Part shown: positions 8,704 through 18,745 of the stretch, one piece after another
Layout: every line of letters starts with the position of its first letter
Position numbering within the stretch: position 1 is the first letter of the stretch
NCBI GenBank assembly: GCA_029237735.1
Contig: JAQZBU010000005.1
Location: forward strand, 1-64,000
Source of the DNA: Ramlibacter sp.
GTDB lineage: Bacteria > Pseudomonadota > Gammaproteobacteria > Burkholderiales > Burkholderiaceae_C
Length of the DNA: 64,000 nucleotides
Reading direction: 5' to 3'
Made by a program: the position numbers and the translations under genes
Notes under the pieces: model-generated
What the model saw: only the letters and a program-made list of their open reading frames with translations
What the model was told of the DNA's origin: nothing
Databases searched by the model: none

Positions 8704-9233
8704 CAGCGGTACACGAGCTCGGCTCGGCGGTTTTTCGCCCAGGAGGCCTCGTCACTGCCCGGCGCCGCGGGCTTTTCCTTGCCGAAGCTCACGGCTTCAA
8801 CCTGGGTATCGGTCACGCCCAAGAGGCCGAGCGCGCGGCGCACGGCCTCGGAGCGGCGCTGGCCCAGGGCCAGGTTGTACTCGCGGCCGCCGCGCTCGTC
8901 GGTATGGCCTTCGATGTTGACCCGGCGGCCGTTGTTGGACTTGAGGAAGCGCGCGTGGGCCTCGATGAGCGACTGGAACTCCGGCTTGATGACGTAGCTG
9001 TCGTAGTCGAAGTACACGATGCGCGCCACGTTCGCGGGGCCCTGCGTGGTGCCGATGGCGGAGTCGGTCACCACCGGGGCCACGCTGCTTTGCGTGCCGC
9101 CACCTCCTCCTGACTGGCCGCCCGGTACGGTGCTGGCGCTCTTGTCCTCCACCGGCACATCACTGAGCGGGACGCTGGAGCAGCCGGCCATTGCTACGGC
9201 CACTGTCAGGGCCAGGAAAAGTCGCTTGATCAT
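8703..9233 (-). CDS. pal: Peptidoglycan-associated lipoprotein Pal
   Basis: MIKRLFLALTVAVAMAGCSS lipobox; OmpA-like IEGHTDERGGREYNLALGQRRSEAVRRAL. Confidence 0.95.
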   Translation of the reverse strand: MIKRLFLALTVAVAMAGCSSVPLSDVPVEDKSASTVPGGQSGGGGGTQSSVAPVVTDSAIGTTQGPANVARIVYFDYDSYVIKPEFQSLIEAHARFLKSNNGRRVNIEGHTDERGGREYNLALGQRRSEAVRRALGLLGVTDTQVEAVSFGKEKPAAPGSDEASWAKNRRAELVYR

Positions 9234-9256
9234 CCAAATACCTCCTAAAGGAAAAA

Positions 9257-10537
9257 TCATTTCTGGAACGGACCCCAGTCCGGTTCGCGAATATCGCCGC
9301 CCTTGCCCGCGAGACGGGCCTTGATCTTGCCGTCCAGCGTGGTCGTCATGAGGGCTTCCTGGCCATTTTGCCGCGTCGCGTACACGATCAGGCGGCCATT
9401 GGGGGCAAAGCTGGGGCTTTCGTCGGCCGTTGTGTCGGTGATCGAGTGCACCGTGCCGCTGCCCAGTTCCATGACCTGTAGCTTGAAGGCCCCGCTGACG
9501 CGCGAAATGTAGGCCAGCCATCTTCCGTCCGGGCTCATGGCGGGTGATATGTTGTAACTTCCGGTAAAGGTGACTCGCTCTGGGTTCCCGCCGCCCGTGG
9601 CCATTCGGTAAATCTGCGGCGCGCCGCCCCGGTCGCTCACGAAATAGATGCTGCGGCCGTCCGGCGAGTACAGCGGCTCCGTGTCGATGCCGGCCGATTG
9701 CGTGAGCCGACGGGGCTCGCCGCCGTTGGAATCGATGGTGTAGAGCTGCGAGCCGCCGTCGCGGCTGAGTGTCACGGCCAGCGTGCGGCCGTCCGGCGAC
9801 CAGGCCGGCGCGCTGTTGGAGCCGCGGAAGTTGGCGATCAGGCGGCGCCTGCCAGTGAGAACTTCGTGCACGTACACCACCGGCTTGCGCGACTCGAAAG
9901 AGACGTAGGCGATTCGCGCGCCGTTGGCCGACCACGCGGGCGAGATGATGGGCTCGCCGCTGGCCAATGCGGACTGCGCGTTCTCGCCGTCGGCATCGGC
10001 CACCCACAGGTTGTAGCGGGTGCCGGCCTTGGTGACGTAGGCGATGCGGGTGGAAAAAACGCCCTTCTCGCCGGTGAGCTTCTCGTAGATGTAGTCGGCG
10101 ATGCGGTGGGCCGCCAGGCGCAAGTCGCCCACGGTGACGGCGTAGCTCTGGCCACCCAGGTCTTGCCCGCGCACGACGTCCCAGAGGCGGAAGCGCACGT
10201 CGTAGCGGCCGTCGGCCAGGCGGGTGACGCTGCCGGCCGCGAGTGAATCGGCGCCCTTCTGCCGCCACGGCGTCAAGTCGGGGCGGCTGCCTTCGTCAAG
10301 TGCGGAGCCAGCCGCGTCGATGGCGCGGAACTGCCCACTGCGCTCCAGGTCGGCCTGGATGATCGCGCCAATCTTCTGCGGTGCGTCGGCATCGCCGCGG
10401 AACGGCGCCACCGCGATCGGAAGCTGCGTGAGCCCCACGCCTGTCACTTCGACGCGGAACTGCGCCAGGGCGGGCAGCGCGAGGCCACCCAGCAAACCGA
10501 CTATCTGGCGTCGTCGCCACGGTGCAGCATTATTCAT
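9257..10537 (-). CDS. tolB: Tol-Pal translocation protein TolB
   Basis: 426 aa, beta-propeller repeats (SPDGRSIYFVSDRGGAPQIYRM), upstream of pal. Confidence 0.95.
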   Translation of the reverse strand: MNNAAPWRRRQIVGLLGGLALPALAQFRVEVTGVGLTQLPIAVAPFRGDADAPQKIGAIIQADLERSGQFRAIDAAGSALDEGSRPDLTPWRQKGADSLAAGSVTRLADGRYDVRFRLWDVVRGQDLGGQSYAVTVGDLRLAAHRIADYIYEKLTGEKGVFSTRIAYVTKAGTRYNLWVADADGENAQSALASGEPIISPAWSANGARIAYVSFESRKPVVYVHEVLTGRRRLIANFRGSNSAPAWSPDGRTLAVTLSRDGGSQLYTIDSNGGEPRRLTQSAGIDTEPLYSPDGRSIYFVSDRGGAPQIYRMATGGGNPERVTFTGSYNISPAMSPDGRWLAYISRVSGAFKLQVMELGSGTVHSITDTTADESPSFAPNGRLIVYATRQNGQEALMTTTLDGKIKARLAGKGGDIREPDWGPFQK

Positions 10538-10555
10538 GTTTGTACGTCTTTCCTT

Positions 10556-11404
10556 CTATCGTCGATACAGTTCGGTGATGACGGCCGTCCCTCCCCGGCC
10601 TGCTTGGGCGAGACCGACTTCGGCGCGGGTGATTGTGCCTTGAGCGCGCTCGAGCACACGCTCACGATTTCCCGCCTCCTGGCTACGGTCGTTCTCGCGG
10701 TGCCAGAGATGGAACACTTCAGTCGCCAGGAAGCCATTCTTGCGCATGCAACCCTGGTGGTGCAGCCGCAGCACAAGGTCGGCATCCTCGTGGCCCCAGC
10801 CGGTGAAGATCTCGTCGAAGCCGTTGACGGCCTCGAAGTCACGGTACCAGACACCGAAATTGCAGCTTCGGATCCCTTTCCAGCGGAACTGCCGTTCTAC
10901 ACGGCCAAAGTCGCTCCCCCAGTAAAGAAGATGCGTCAATTTGTTAACTTGACCGGCGACGCGTAGTTTTAGCCAGTCCCCGGCACTCAAGGCGCTCAAG
11001 TCCACTTCGCGCCGTTCGACACGGCGGGTGAGCGGCTCGCTCAGAAGCACGCGGCTGCCGTTCACGAAGTGCCCTTGCTGCGCGAGCTGGCGATGCCCGC
11101 GCACGAACTGCGGGCGCGGCACGCAATCGCCATCGAGGAAAACGAGGTAATCGGCGCGGGCGTGAAGCGCACCCAGATTGCGCGCGCGCGCCGCGGTAAA
11201 CCCTTCGTCCGGATGCCACACATGGAGCACGGGGCACGGAAAGGCGGGCAAGCCCTGGCGTAGCGCGGCTACCTGTTCGGGCCGTGAGCCATCGTCGGCG
11301 ACCACGACCACGTCATCGGGACCGCATTGCGGGGCCAGTCCTCTGAGGACCGGCAGCAGCGCATAGACGCGGTTGTAGGTAAGGACGACGAAGGCCGTCT
11401 TCAT
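10556..11404 (-). CDS. Glycosyltransferase family 2
   Basis: MKTAFVVLTYNRVYALLPVLRGL...VVVADDGSRPEQ...YLVFLDGDCVPR; start overlaps the stop of the next GT. Confidence 0.85.
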   Translation of the reverse strand: MKTAFVVLTYNRVYALLPVLRGLAPQCGPDDVVVVADDGSRPEQVAALRQGLPAFPCPVLHVWHPDEGFTAARARNLGALHARADYLVFLDGDCVPRPQFVRGHRQLAQQGHFVNGSRVLLSEPLTRRVERREVDLSALSAGDWLKLRVAGQVNKLTHLLYWGSDFGRVERQFRWKGIRSCNFGVWYRDFEAVNGFDEIFTGWGHEDADLVLRLHHQGCMRKNGFLATEVFHLWHRENDRSQEAGNRERVLERAQGTITRAEVGLAQAGRGGTAVITELYRR

Positions 11405-12168
11405 GGCTCTCGCGAAGCATCGGCGCCTTCGCGCTGCATCAGCCACAGCTTGACGTAGCGGTAATACGTGCCCTCGGCGTTCGATACCGCCAGCATGAAA
11501 CCCCAGCGCCCGTCCAGGAACCCCAGACGCAGCACGTAAGTGCGCACGAAGGCCCACAGGCCATGCAAGATTGCGCGCCCGAGCGACCCCTTGCGGTTGC
11601 TCGACGTCATGTCGCGGGCGCTCGCCGTCGAATAGCGATTGACCTTCTCCAGAACCGACTCCATCGTGCGAAAGCTGTAGTGAATGATGGGTTCACGCAA
11701 TGTGCCCACAGGGCCATTGACCTCGAGGTTGGCATGCAGGAAATGCTCGGTAAAGCGTGCCTTGCCGCGCCGGGCCAGCCGCCGCGTGTAGTCGGGGCGC
11801 CAGCCGCCGTGGTTCATGAAACGCCCGCAATACATGGAGATGCGCGGCACGCGGAAGCCATCCACCGTGGCGTTGTCGATGGCTGCGCGGATTTCTTGCG
11901 CGAGCGCCGCGCTGATGCGCTCGTCGGCGTCCAGGGAGAAGAACCAATCTCCCTTGGCCATGTCGATCCCGCGGTTGTTTTGCGGCCCGTAGCCCGGCCA
12001 GTCGGTGGTGAGCACCGTGGCGCCTTCGGCACGGGCCAGGGCGGCGGTGTCGTCGGTGCTGCCCGAATCGAGCACGATGACCTCGTCGGCGAAGCGGGCA
12101 GACCGCACGCAGTCCACGATGTTGAGTGCTTCGTTCTTGGCGACGATGATGATGCTCAAGCTCGTCAT
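11401..12168 (-). CDS. Glycosyltransferase family 2, LPS core type (WaaE/KdtX-like)
   Basis: MTSLSIIIVAKNEALNIVDCVRSARFADEVIVLDSGSTDDTAALARAEGATV. Confidence 0.85.
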   Translation of the reverse strand: MTSLSIIIVAKNEALNIVDCVRSARFADEVIVLDSGSTDDTAALARAEGATVLTTDWPGYGPQNNRGIDMAKGDWFFSLDADERISAALAQEIRAAIDNATVDGFRVPRISMYCGRFMNHGGWRPDYTRRLARRGKARFTEHFLHANLEVNGPVGTLREPIIHYSFRTMESVLEKVNRYSTASARDMTSSNRKGSLGRAILHGLWAFVRTYVLRLGFLDGRWGFMLAVSNAEGTYYRYVKLWLMQREGADASREP

Positions 12169-12301
12169 GTCGCGAAGTGCCCGTGCCCGCGACGGCATAA
12201 TCCGGTCATTCGATCCATCGACTGATTATTGCACCCCCTCCCATGGACACAGGCCCTACGGTGATCGTCACCGGTCAGCCGCGAGCGGTCGCAGCCGCGT
12301 C

Positions 12302-14029
12302 GTGATCCGCATCGACTACACCGCCGTTCGCTGGCTCGCACCGTACTTCGGCCGGGCCCGCGCAGCGTGGGCGCTGGCAATTGCGGGGACGATCGTCGCA
12401 TCGGCCACCGAGCCGCTGGTGCCGGCCCTGCTCAAGCCCTTGCTGGACCAGGGCTTCCAGGGCGGAGGCTTCCCGCTGTGGATGGTGCCGGCCACCCTGC
12501 TGCTGATCTTCGCCGTACGCGGCATGGCCGGCTTCCTGGCCGACATCGCGCTGGCCAAGATCACGCAAGACGGCTTGAAGCTGCTGCGCCAGGACATGTT
12601 CGCGCGCTTGCTCGATGCGCGGCTGTCGCTCTTTCGCGAGCAGAACGCAACCGCGCTGTCGAACACCGTGGTTTTCGAGGTACAGAACGGCGCGACCATG
12701 CTGGTCAACTCCGTCATCGCCCTCCTCAAAGACAGCGTCTCGCTCATTGCGCTGCTGGGATACCTCCTGTACCTCAACTGGCAGCTGACGCTGATCGTGT
12801 TCCTGATCGTCCCAGGCGTGGCCCTGCTGATTCGCACCGTGTCCCGGCGCCTCTATCGCATCGCCCGCAACACGCAGACCGCCACCAACGATTTGGCCTA
12901 TGTCGTCGAGGAGAACGTGCTTGCAGCCCGCGTGGTGCGGCTGCACGGCGGGCAGGCCGAGCAGGCGAGCCGCTTCGCCGGTTTGAGCGGCTCACTGCGC
13001 CGCCTGGCGATGAAAACCGCCGTTGCGCAAGCGTCCATCACGCCCCTGACCCACATGCTGGCGGCGCTCGCGTTGTCCATCGTGATCAGCATTGCACTGT
13101 GGCAAAGCCGGGACGGCATCACCGTGGGCACCTTCGCTTCGTTCATCACCGCAATGTTGATGCTGATCGCACCGATCAAGCGGCTCTCGGAAGTGGCAAG
13201 CCCGATCTCACGTGGCCTGGCCGCGGTGCAGCGCGCCATCGACCTTGTCCAGAAGACCCCGCCGGAAACCGGCGGCGACTACGCACCAGGCCGCGCGCGC
13301 GGGCACATCGAGTTGCAGGATGTCGGCGTGCGCTACCGTGAGGATGGCCCGCCCGCTCTCGATGGCGTCTCACTCGCTATCGAGCCGGGGCAGGTAGTGG
13401 CCCTGGTCGGACCCTCCGGCTCCGGCAAGACCACACTGGCAAACCTGCTGCCCCGCTTTGTGCTGCCCACCCGCGGCCGCGTGCTGCTGGACGGCTGCGA
13501 TGTAGAGCTATGGCGGCTCGACGCACTGCGCAGCCAGTTTGCACTCGTGAGCCAGGACGTCGTCATGTTCAACGACACGCTGGCCGCGAACATCGCTCTC
13601 GGGGGCGAGCCCGACCATCGACGGCTGGCCGACTGCGTGAGGGCGGCCAACCTCCAGGATTTTGTGGCGGCGCTGCCCGAGGGCCTGCAGACGGTGACCG
13701 GCCACAACGCCATGTCGCTCTCGGGTGGCCAACGCCAACGCCTTGCGATCGCCCGTGCCCTCTACAAGGACGCTCCCGTGCTGATTCTGGACGAGGCCAC
13801 TTCCGCCCTCGACACGGTTTCCGAACGACTGGTACAGGAAGCGCTGCAGCATCTGATGGTGGGCCGCACCACGCTCATCATCGCGCACCGGCTCTCCACG
13901 GTCGAACATGCCGACCGCGTGGTCGTGCTGGACGAGGGCCGCCTGGTGGAGCAAGGGAGTCACGCTGAACTGCTGGCGCGCGGCGGGCTCTATGCGCGCC
14001 TGCACGCGCTTCAGTTCACATCGGCATGA
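12302..14029 (+). CDS. msbA: Lipid A export ABC transporter (MsbA)
   Basis: GTG start; TM domain, Walker A GPSGSGKTT, signature LSGGQRQRLAIARAL. Confidence 0.9.
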   Translation: MIRIDYTAVRWLAPYFGRARAAWALAIAGTIVASATEPLVPALLKPLLDQGFQGGGFPLWMVPATLLLIFAVRGMAGFLADIALAKITQDGLKLLRQDMFARLLDARLSLFREQNATALSNTVVFEVQNGATMLVNSVIALLKDSVSLIALLGYLLYLNWQLTLIVFLIVPGVALLIRTVSRRLYRIARNTQTATNDLAYVVEENVLAARVVRLHGGQAEQASRFAGLSGSLRRLAMKTAVAQASITPLTHMLAALALSIVISIALWQSRDGITVGTFASFITAMLMLIAPIKRLSEVASPISRGLAAVQRAIDLVQKTPPETGGDYAPGRARGHIELQDVGVRYREDGPPALDGVSLAIEPGQVVALVGPSGSGKTTLANLLPRFVLPTRGRVLLDGCDVELWRLDALRSQFALVSQDVVMFNDTLAANIALGGEPDHRRLADCVRAANLQDFVAALPEGLQTVTGHNAMSLSGGQRQRLAIARALYKDAPVLILDEATSALDTVSERLVQEALQHLMVGRTTLIIAHRLSTVEHADRVVVLDEGRLVEQGSHAELLARGGLYARLHALQFTSA

Positions 14030-16353
14030 CGATGGACCCGTCCGCAGTTCACGACGTCGGCACCCCGCCCTCGCGCGCGTGGCAGAACATGGTGGCCGTC
14101 GCACTGGCCGTCCTGGGCTTCTCCGCGCCCCTGTCGACCGCCGGCGTGGCCGTCGCATTGGTGGCGCTGGTGGTGCTGGCACTCGCGCGCGCCCCGGCGG
14201 TGTGGCGGCTTGCACCGTGGAAAGAGCCGGTGATGGGGGCGGGGCTCCTGCTCCTGGCGTTCATCGCCGCGCACACCCTCTGGCTCTCGGGCTGGACCGA
14301 AACAACGCTCCATACGATCAATCGCTACCACGAGCTGCTATTTGCACCGCTGCTGCTCGTGTTGATGCAGGACGCTCGCCACCGGCGCCTGTTCGTACGC
14401 GCGCTTATTGCCGGTGCCGTACTGCTCTCCATCGTCCATTGGGCGTCCCTGCTGGAGCCCGAATTGCGCGACGTGTTGCACTCCCGCCGCATTTCTGCCG
14501 GCTTTGCTTTGGCTGTATGCGCTTTCATCGTATTGATGCGAGCGCGCGGCGCGGCCAACCCCTGGCCTCGCCGTGCGCTGTCGGCATTTCTCGCGCTGAC
14601 GGTCATGTACGCCATCGACGGGCGCACCGGCCACGTGGTCCTGCTGGCGCTTGCTTCCTGGGCGGCGTGGATGCACAGCCCGCCGCGCTTGCGGTGGGCG
14701 TCCGCCCTGGGGGGCCCGGCGGTGCTGATCATCCTGGCGATGAGCTCTTCCGCCGTGAGCAACCGCCTGCAAGAGACCATGAGCGGCACCGCACGTTCCG
14801 GACCGCAGCACGAACTGAGCCCCACCGGGGTTCGCGTGGAACTGCTGCGGCTTGCCGGCGACCTGGCCCGAGAGCACGCCATCGCGGGAGTAGGCTTCAG
14901 CAACTACGCCCAAGCACACGAGCGGGCGGCCCTGGCCCGCCACGCCAACGATCCGGCCATCCTCCAGGAATATTGGATCCGCGCCACCAATCCGCACAAC
15001 GAGTACCTGATGCAGTTGGTGGGTGGTGGCGTCCTGGCCCTGCTCCTGTTCGTCACCTGGCTGGGGCTGACCTTCCGCGCGGCACTGCGTGTCCCCGCAT
15101 CGGCCGCCTCCGCGGGAATGCTGGCCGGAGTCGCGCTGGCTTTCGCAATAGGGAGCCTTTTCAATTCCATGCTCATGGACTTTGTCGAGGGGCATCTCTA
15201 CATTGCGCTTGTCGCGTGGCTGCTGGCCGAGCGCAGGGACCCGGCGTCCGATGTGCCGGGACACCGCGACGTGAGGCGCGTGCTGGTCATCGCGACGCGA
15301 CAAATCGGTGATGTCCTGCTCACCACACCGCTCATCCGAAAGGTTCGCGGCCGCTGGCCCGGCGCTCGCATCGAGGTGCTGGGATTTTCCGGCACGCTCG
15401 GCATGCTGCGCGGAAATGCCGACGTGGACGCCCTGGTCGAGACCCCTTCTCGCCCCGGCTGGCTCGGCTTGTGCGCCCTGGTCGCAAGGCTGTGGCGCCG
15501 GTATGACCTCGCCCTGGTCACCGACCCTGGGGATCGCGCCCACTTGCTGGGCTGGGTCGCGGCGGGGTGTCGCAACGGCATCATTCCCGCCGCGAGCGGC
15601 AGCAACTGGTGGAAGCGCATGCTGCTGGATCAAGTCGTCGTGGCAGCGGGCGATCTAGGTACCGTCCATGTGGCGACAGAGAAGCAATCGCTGCTTGCCG
15701 CTTTGACCGATGCGGGTGCCGAGCCTGCGACCGCTGTGATCCCTCCGGCCGCCGCGCCGCTGCCCGCCGCGGCCAGCGCCGCGCTTGCGCCCGACGCCGT
15801 CGTCATCCATGCGCCCTCGATGTGGCCCTACAAACAGTGGCCCCTGGGCCACTTCGAGTCGCTCGTCAAGGCGCTGCTGGCCGACGGCCGGCAGGTGGTG
15901 CTGACGGGGAGCGCCGGTGAACGCGACCAGTCATGCGTGGCGCAGTTGCGCGCGCTGGCGCCGCCGCCGCAACTGCTCGACCTGTCGGGACAGCTGGATT
16001 TCAATCAGTTGGTCACCCTGTTCCAGGGTGCCGCGCTCTACATCGGGCCCGACACTTCGGTCACGCATCTAGCCGCAGCCACGGGGGTGCCGGTCATTGC
16101 CATATTCGGCCCGACCAATCCCATGCGCTGGGCCCCGTGGCCGCGGCGCTCGGACGAGCCGATCGCCTTTGTTCGTGCGAAAGCCGCGCAACAAGTGGGC
16201 AATGTCACGGTGCTGCAAAGCGGGTTGCCATGCGTGCCGTGCGGCCGTGCCGGCTGCGAAGACCATCGGCAAAGCCGCAGCGACTGCCTCATCGACATTA
16301 CGCCGCAGCAAGTCCTCGAACAGGCTCGAGCGCTGCTGGCCTCGCGGCGCTGA
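14026..16353 (+). CDS. Fused O-antigen ligase (WaaL/Wzy_C-like) and glycosyltransferase family 9 (heptosyltransferase-like)
   Basis: 775-aa single ORF: about 10 hydrophobic segments with ATNPHNEYLMQLVGGG, then RRVLVIATRQIGDVLLTTPLIRKVRGRWP...GPDTSVTHLAAATGVPVIAIFGPTNPMRWAPWP. Confidence 0.85.
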   Translation: MTMDPSAVHDVGTPPSRAWQNMVAVALAVLGFSAPLSTAGVAVALVALVVLALARAPAVWRLAPWKEPVMGAGLLLLAFIAAHTLWLSGWTETTLHTINRYHELLFAPLLLVLMQDARHRRLFVRALIAGAVLLSIVHWASLLEPELRDVLHSRRISAGFALAVCAFIVLMRARGAANPWPRRALSAFLALTVMYAIDGRTGHVVLLALASWAAWMHSPPRLRWASALGGPAVLIILAMSSSAVSNRLQETMSGTARSGPQHELSPTGVRVELLRLAGDLAREHAIAGVGFSNYAQAHERAALARHANDPAILQEYWIRATNPHNEYLMQLVGGGVLALLLFVTWLGLTFRAALRVPASAASAGMLAGVALAFAIGSLFNSMLMDFVEGHLYIALVAWLLAERRDPASDVPGHRDVRRVLVIATRQIGDVLLTTPLIRKVRGRWPGARIEVLGFSGTLGMLRGNADVDALVETPSRPGWLGLCALVARLWRRYDLALVTDPGDRAHLLGWVAAGCRNGIIPAASGSNWWKRMLLDQVVVAAGDLGTVHVATEKQSLLAALTDAGAEPATAVIPPAAAPLPAAASAALAPDAVVIHAPSMWPYKQWPLGHFESLVKALLADGRQVVLTGSAGERDQSCVAQLRALAPPPQLLDLSGQLDFNQLVTLFQGAALYIGPDTSVTHLAAATGVPVIAIFGPTNPMRWAPWPRRSDEPIAFVRAKAAQQVGNVTVLQSGLPCVPCGRAGCEDHRQSRSDCLIDITPQQVLEQARALLASRR

Positions 16354-16362
16354 GCGCGGCGC

Positions 16363-17187
16363 TTATCTCCACTCGATGGCGGCTCCGTGGCACACACCGT
16401 GCATGGAAATCCCGTAGGCCGCGACTTCCTTGTCGCGCCATACCTTGATCTGGCGGTTGCGCCTGAACTTGTCCAGCTTGCGGTCAAGCCACGACTTTCG
16501 CAGCAGCCGATAGTTGTGCCGATAGGCCAGCCCGTCGCCCTCACGCAGCCCACGGTCTTTCTTCATGGCCAACTGCGTGATCGAGCCGAAATGGTGAATC
16601 CACGATGCGCCAGTGGTACCCGCCGGCACCCGGGCCTTCGACATTTCGTGGAAGAAGATGGTGTCTTCGTAGCCCAGCAGCTTGGGCACTGGCCGAAAAT
16701 AACCGATGTCCATCCACACCGATTTATGGATGGCCATGCACACGGCGTGGCACCAGCCGCGGCGCATGGCATCGCGCATACGCGCGCCGGCGTCGGGCGC
16801 GAAGGCGGCAAAATCGTAGCCGAGCTTGCCTTCCACCATGGCCGGCGATATCACGCGCACGCCATGCTCCCGCGCCTTGCCGATCAGGCCTTCGACCCAT
16901 CCGGGGCTGACCAGCACGTCGTTGTTCATGACGATGGTCCACTCGGCCTGCAGCGCCAGCGCGCCCTGGTTCCAGGCCACGCCGCAGCCGAGGTTGTCGG
17001 CGTTGAAGATGCGGCCGCCCAGTGGCAGAGCGGACAGGTAGCCTCGCGTTTCGTCTTTCGAGGCGTTGTCCACCACGACCAGCCGATCCAACGGCGTACC
17101 GGAGCGATGCATGCTCTCGATGCACTGCCGGGTGTAATCGACCTGCCCATGGCAGGCGAACGTGATGGCGTAGCTGTTCTTGTCCAT
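16363..17187 (-). CDS. Glycosyltransferase family 2 (rhamnosyltransferase-like)
   Basis: YAITFACHGQVDYTRQCIESMHRSG...VVVDNASKDETRGYL...VMNNDVLVSPGW. Confidence 0.85.
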   Translation of the reverse strand: MDKNSYAITFACHGQVDYTRQCIESMHRSGTPLDRLVVVDNASKDETRGYLSALPLGGRIFNADNLGCGVAWNQGALALQAEWTIVMNNDVLVSPGWVEGLIGKAREHGVRVISPAMVEGKLGYDFAAFAPDAGARMRDAMRRGWCHAVCMAIHKSVWMDIGYFRPVPKLLGYEDTIFFHEMSKARVPAGTTGASWIHHFGSITQLAMKKDRGLREGDGLAYRHNYRLLRKSWLDRKLDKFRRNRQIKVWRDKEVAAYGISMHGVCHGAAIEWR

Positions 17188-17196
17188 AACCCCAGC

Positions 17197-18672
17197 TCAA
17201 AGCAGGACGATGTCGTATTGCTCCTGGCCCATCGCGCTTTCGCTCTGCAGCGAGATCGGCTTGCCGATGAAGTCCGACAGCCCCGCCAGGTGCTGGCTCT
17301 CCTCGTCCAGGAAAAGCTCGATCACCTTGGGCGACGCCACCACGCGGTACTCGCGCGGGTTGAACTGCCGGGCTTCCCGCAGAATCTCGCGAAGGATGTC
17401 GTAGGCCACGCTACGCGCGGTCTTCACCGTGCCCTTGCCCTGGCAGGCTCCACAAGGTTCGCACAGCATGTGGGCCAACGATTCGCGCGTGCGCTTTCTC
17501 GTCATCTCGACCAGCCCCAGCTGCGAAAAGCCGCCGGCCATGGTCTTGGTGCGGTCGCGGGCGAGCTGCTTGCGGAACTCGGCGAGCACCGCCTCGCGGT
17601 GGTCCTCGCGGCCCATGTCGATGAAATCCACGATGATGATGCCGCCCAGGTTGCGCAGGCGCAGCTGCCGCGCGATCGCCTGCGCGGCCTCCAGGTTGGT
17701 CTTGAAGATCGTATCGTCGAAGTTGCGCGCGCCCACGAAGCCACCGGTGTTGACGTCCACCGTGGTCAGCGCCTCGGTCTGGTCGACGATCAGGTAGCCG
17801 CCGGATTTCAGCTCGACGCGCCGGCCCAGCGCCTTGGCGATCTCGTCGTCGATCGAGAACAGGTCGAAAATCGGCCGCTCGCCCTTGTACAGCGCCAGGC
17901 GCTCGGCGGCGGCGGGCATGAACTCGCGCCCGAACGCCTGCAGGTGGGCAAACTGCTCGTGCGAGTCGATGCGGATGGTCTGGGTCTCCTCGCTCACCAG
18001 GTCGCGCAGCACCCGTTGCAGCAAGCTCAAATCCTGGTGCAGCAGCGACATCGGCGGTAGCCGGCTAGCGGCTTCGCGGATGCGCGCCCAGGTCTTGCGC
18101 AGGTAGGCGATGTCCTCGGCCAGCTCGGCGTCGCAGGCGTCCTCGCCGTTGGTGCGCAGGATAAAGCCGCCGCCCGGCTCGCCGACCAGGGCCTGCAGGC
18201 GGGAGCGCAATGCCTCGCGCTGCTCGGCGGGAATCTTCTGCGAGACGCCTATGTGGTCGTCCTGTGGCAGGAACACCAGCAGGCGCCCGGCGATGCTGAT
18301 CTGCGTGGACAGCCGCGCGCCCTTGGTGCCGATTGGGTCCTTGATGACCTGCACCATGAGTGCCTGGCCCTCGAACACCTGCTTTTCGATAGGCACCTGC
18401 GGCAGGGTGTTGCGCACGAAACCCGGCGGCTCGCCATCGGGCTGGCGGTGCCAGACGTCGGCCACATGCAGGAACGCCGCGCGCTCCAGGCCGATATCGA
18501 TGAAAGCCGATTGCATGCCGGGCAGAACCCGCGCCACCTTGCCCAGATACACGTTGCCGACCAGGCCGCGCTCGAGCGTGCGCTCCACGTGCAGCTCCTG
18601 CACGGCGCCGTTTTCGACGATGGCCACCCGCGTTTCCTGTGGAGACCAATTGACCAGGATGTCCTGCTGCAT
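17197..18672 (-). CDS. rng: Ribonuclease G
   Basis: MQQDILVNWSPQETRVAIVENGAVQELHVER...GNVYLGKVARVLPGMQSAFIDIGLERAAFLHV. Confidence 0.95.
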   Translation of the reverse strand: MQQDILVNWSPQETRVAIVENGAVQELHVERTLERGLVGNVYLGKVARVLPGMQSAFIDIGLERAAFLHVADVWHRQPDGEPPGFVRNTLPQVPIEKQVFEGQALMVQVIKDPIGTKGARLSTQISIAGRLLVFLPQDDHIGVSQKIPAEQREALRSRLQALVGEPGGGFILRTNGEDACDAELAEDIAYLRKTWARIREAASRLPPMSLLHQDLSLLQRVLRDLVSEETQTIRIDSHEQFAHLQAFGREFMPAAAERLALYKGERPIFDLFSIDDEIAKALGRRVELKSGGYLIVDQTEALTTVDVNTGGFVGARNFDDTIFKTNLEAAQAIARQLRLRNLGGIIIVDFIDMGREDHREAVLAEFRKQLARDRTKTMAGGFSQLGLVEMTRKRTRESLAHMLCEPCGACQGKGTVKTARSVAYDILREILREARQFNPREYRVVASPKVIELFLDEESQHLAGLSDFIGKPISLQSESAMGQEQYDIVLL

Positions 18673-18745
18673 GCTCTGAGAATAACTCACCGCAAGGTTG
18701 AGGAGCAGCTTTGATAAACTCAAAAGGCGTCACAGAGCAGTACCC

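Noticed and set aside
8703-10268. 521-aa ORF joining tolB-antiframe sequence to Pal
   Set aside because: N-terminal half is out-of-frame tolB; Pal starts at 9233 with a lipoprotein signal.
16387-18060. 557-aa plus-strand ORF
   Set aside because: Antisense of the GT2 and rng genes.
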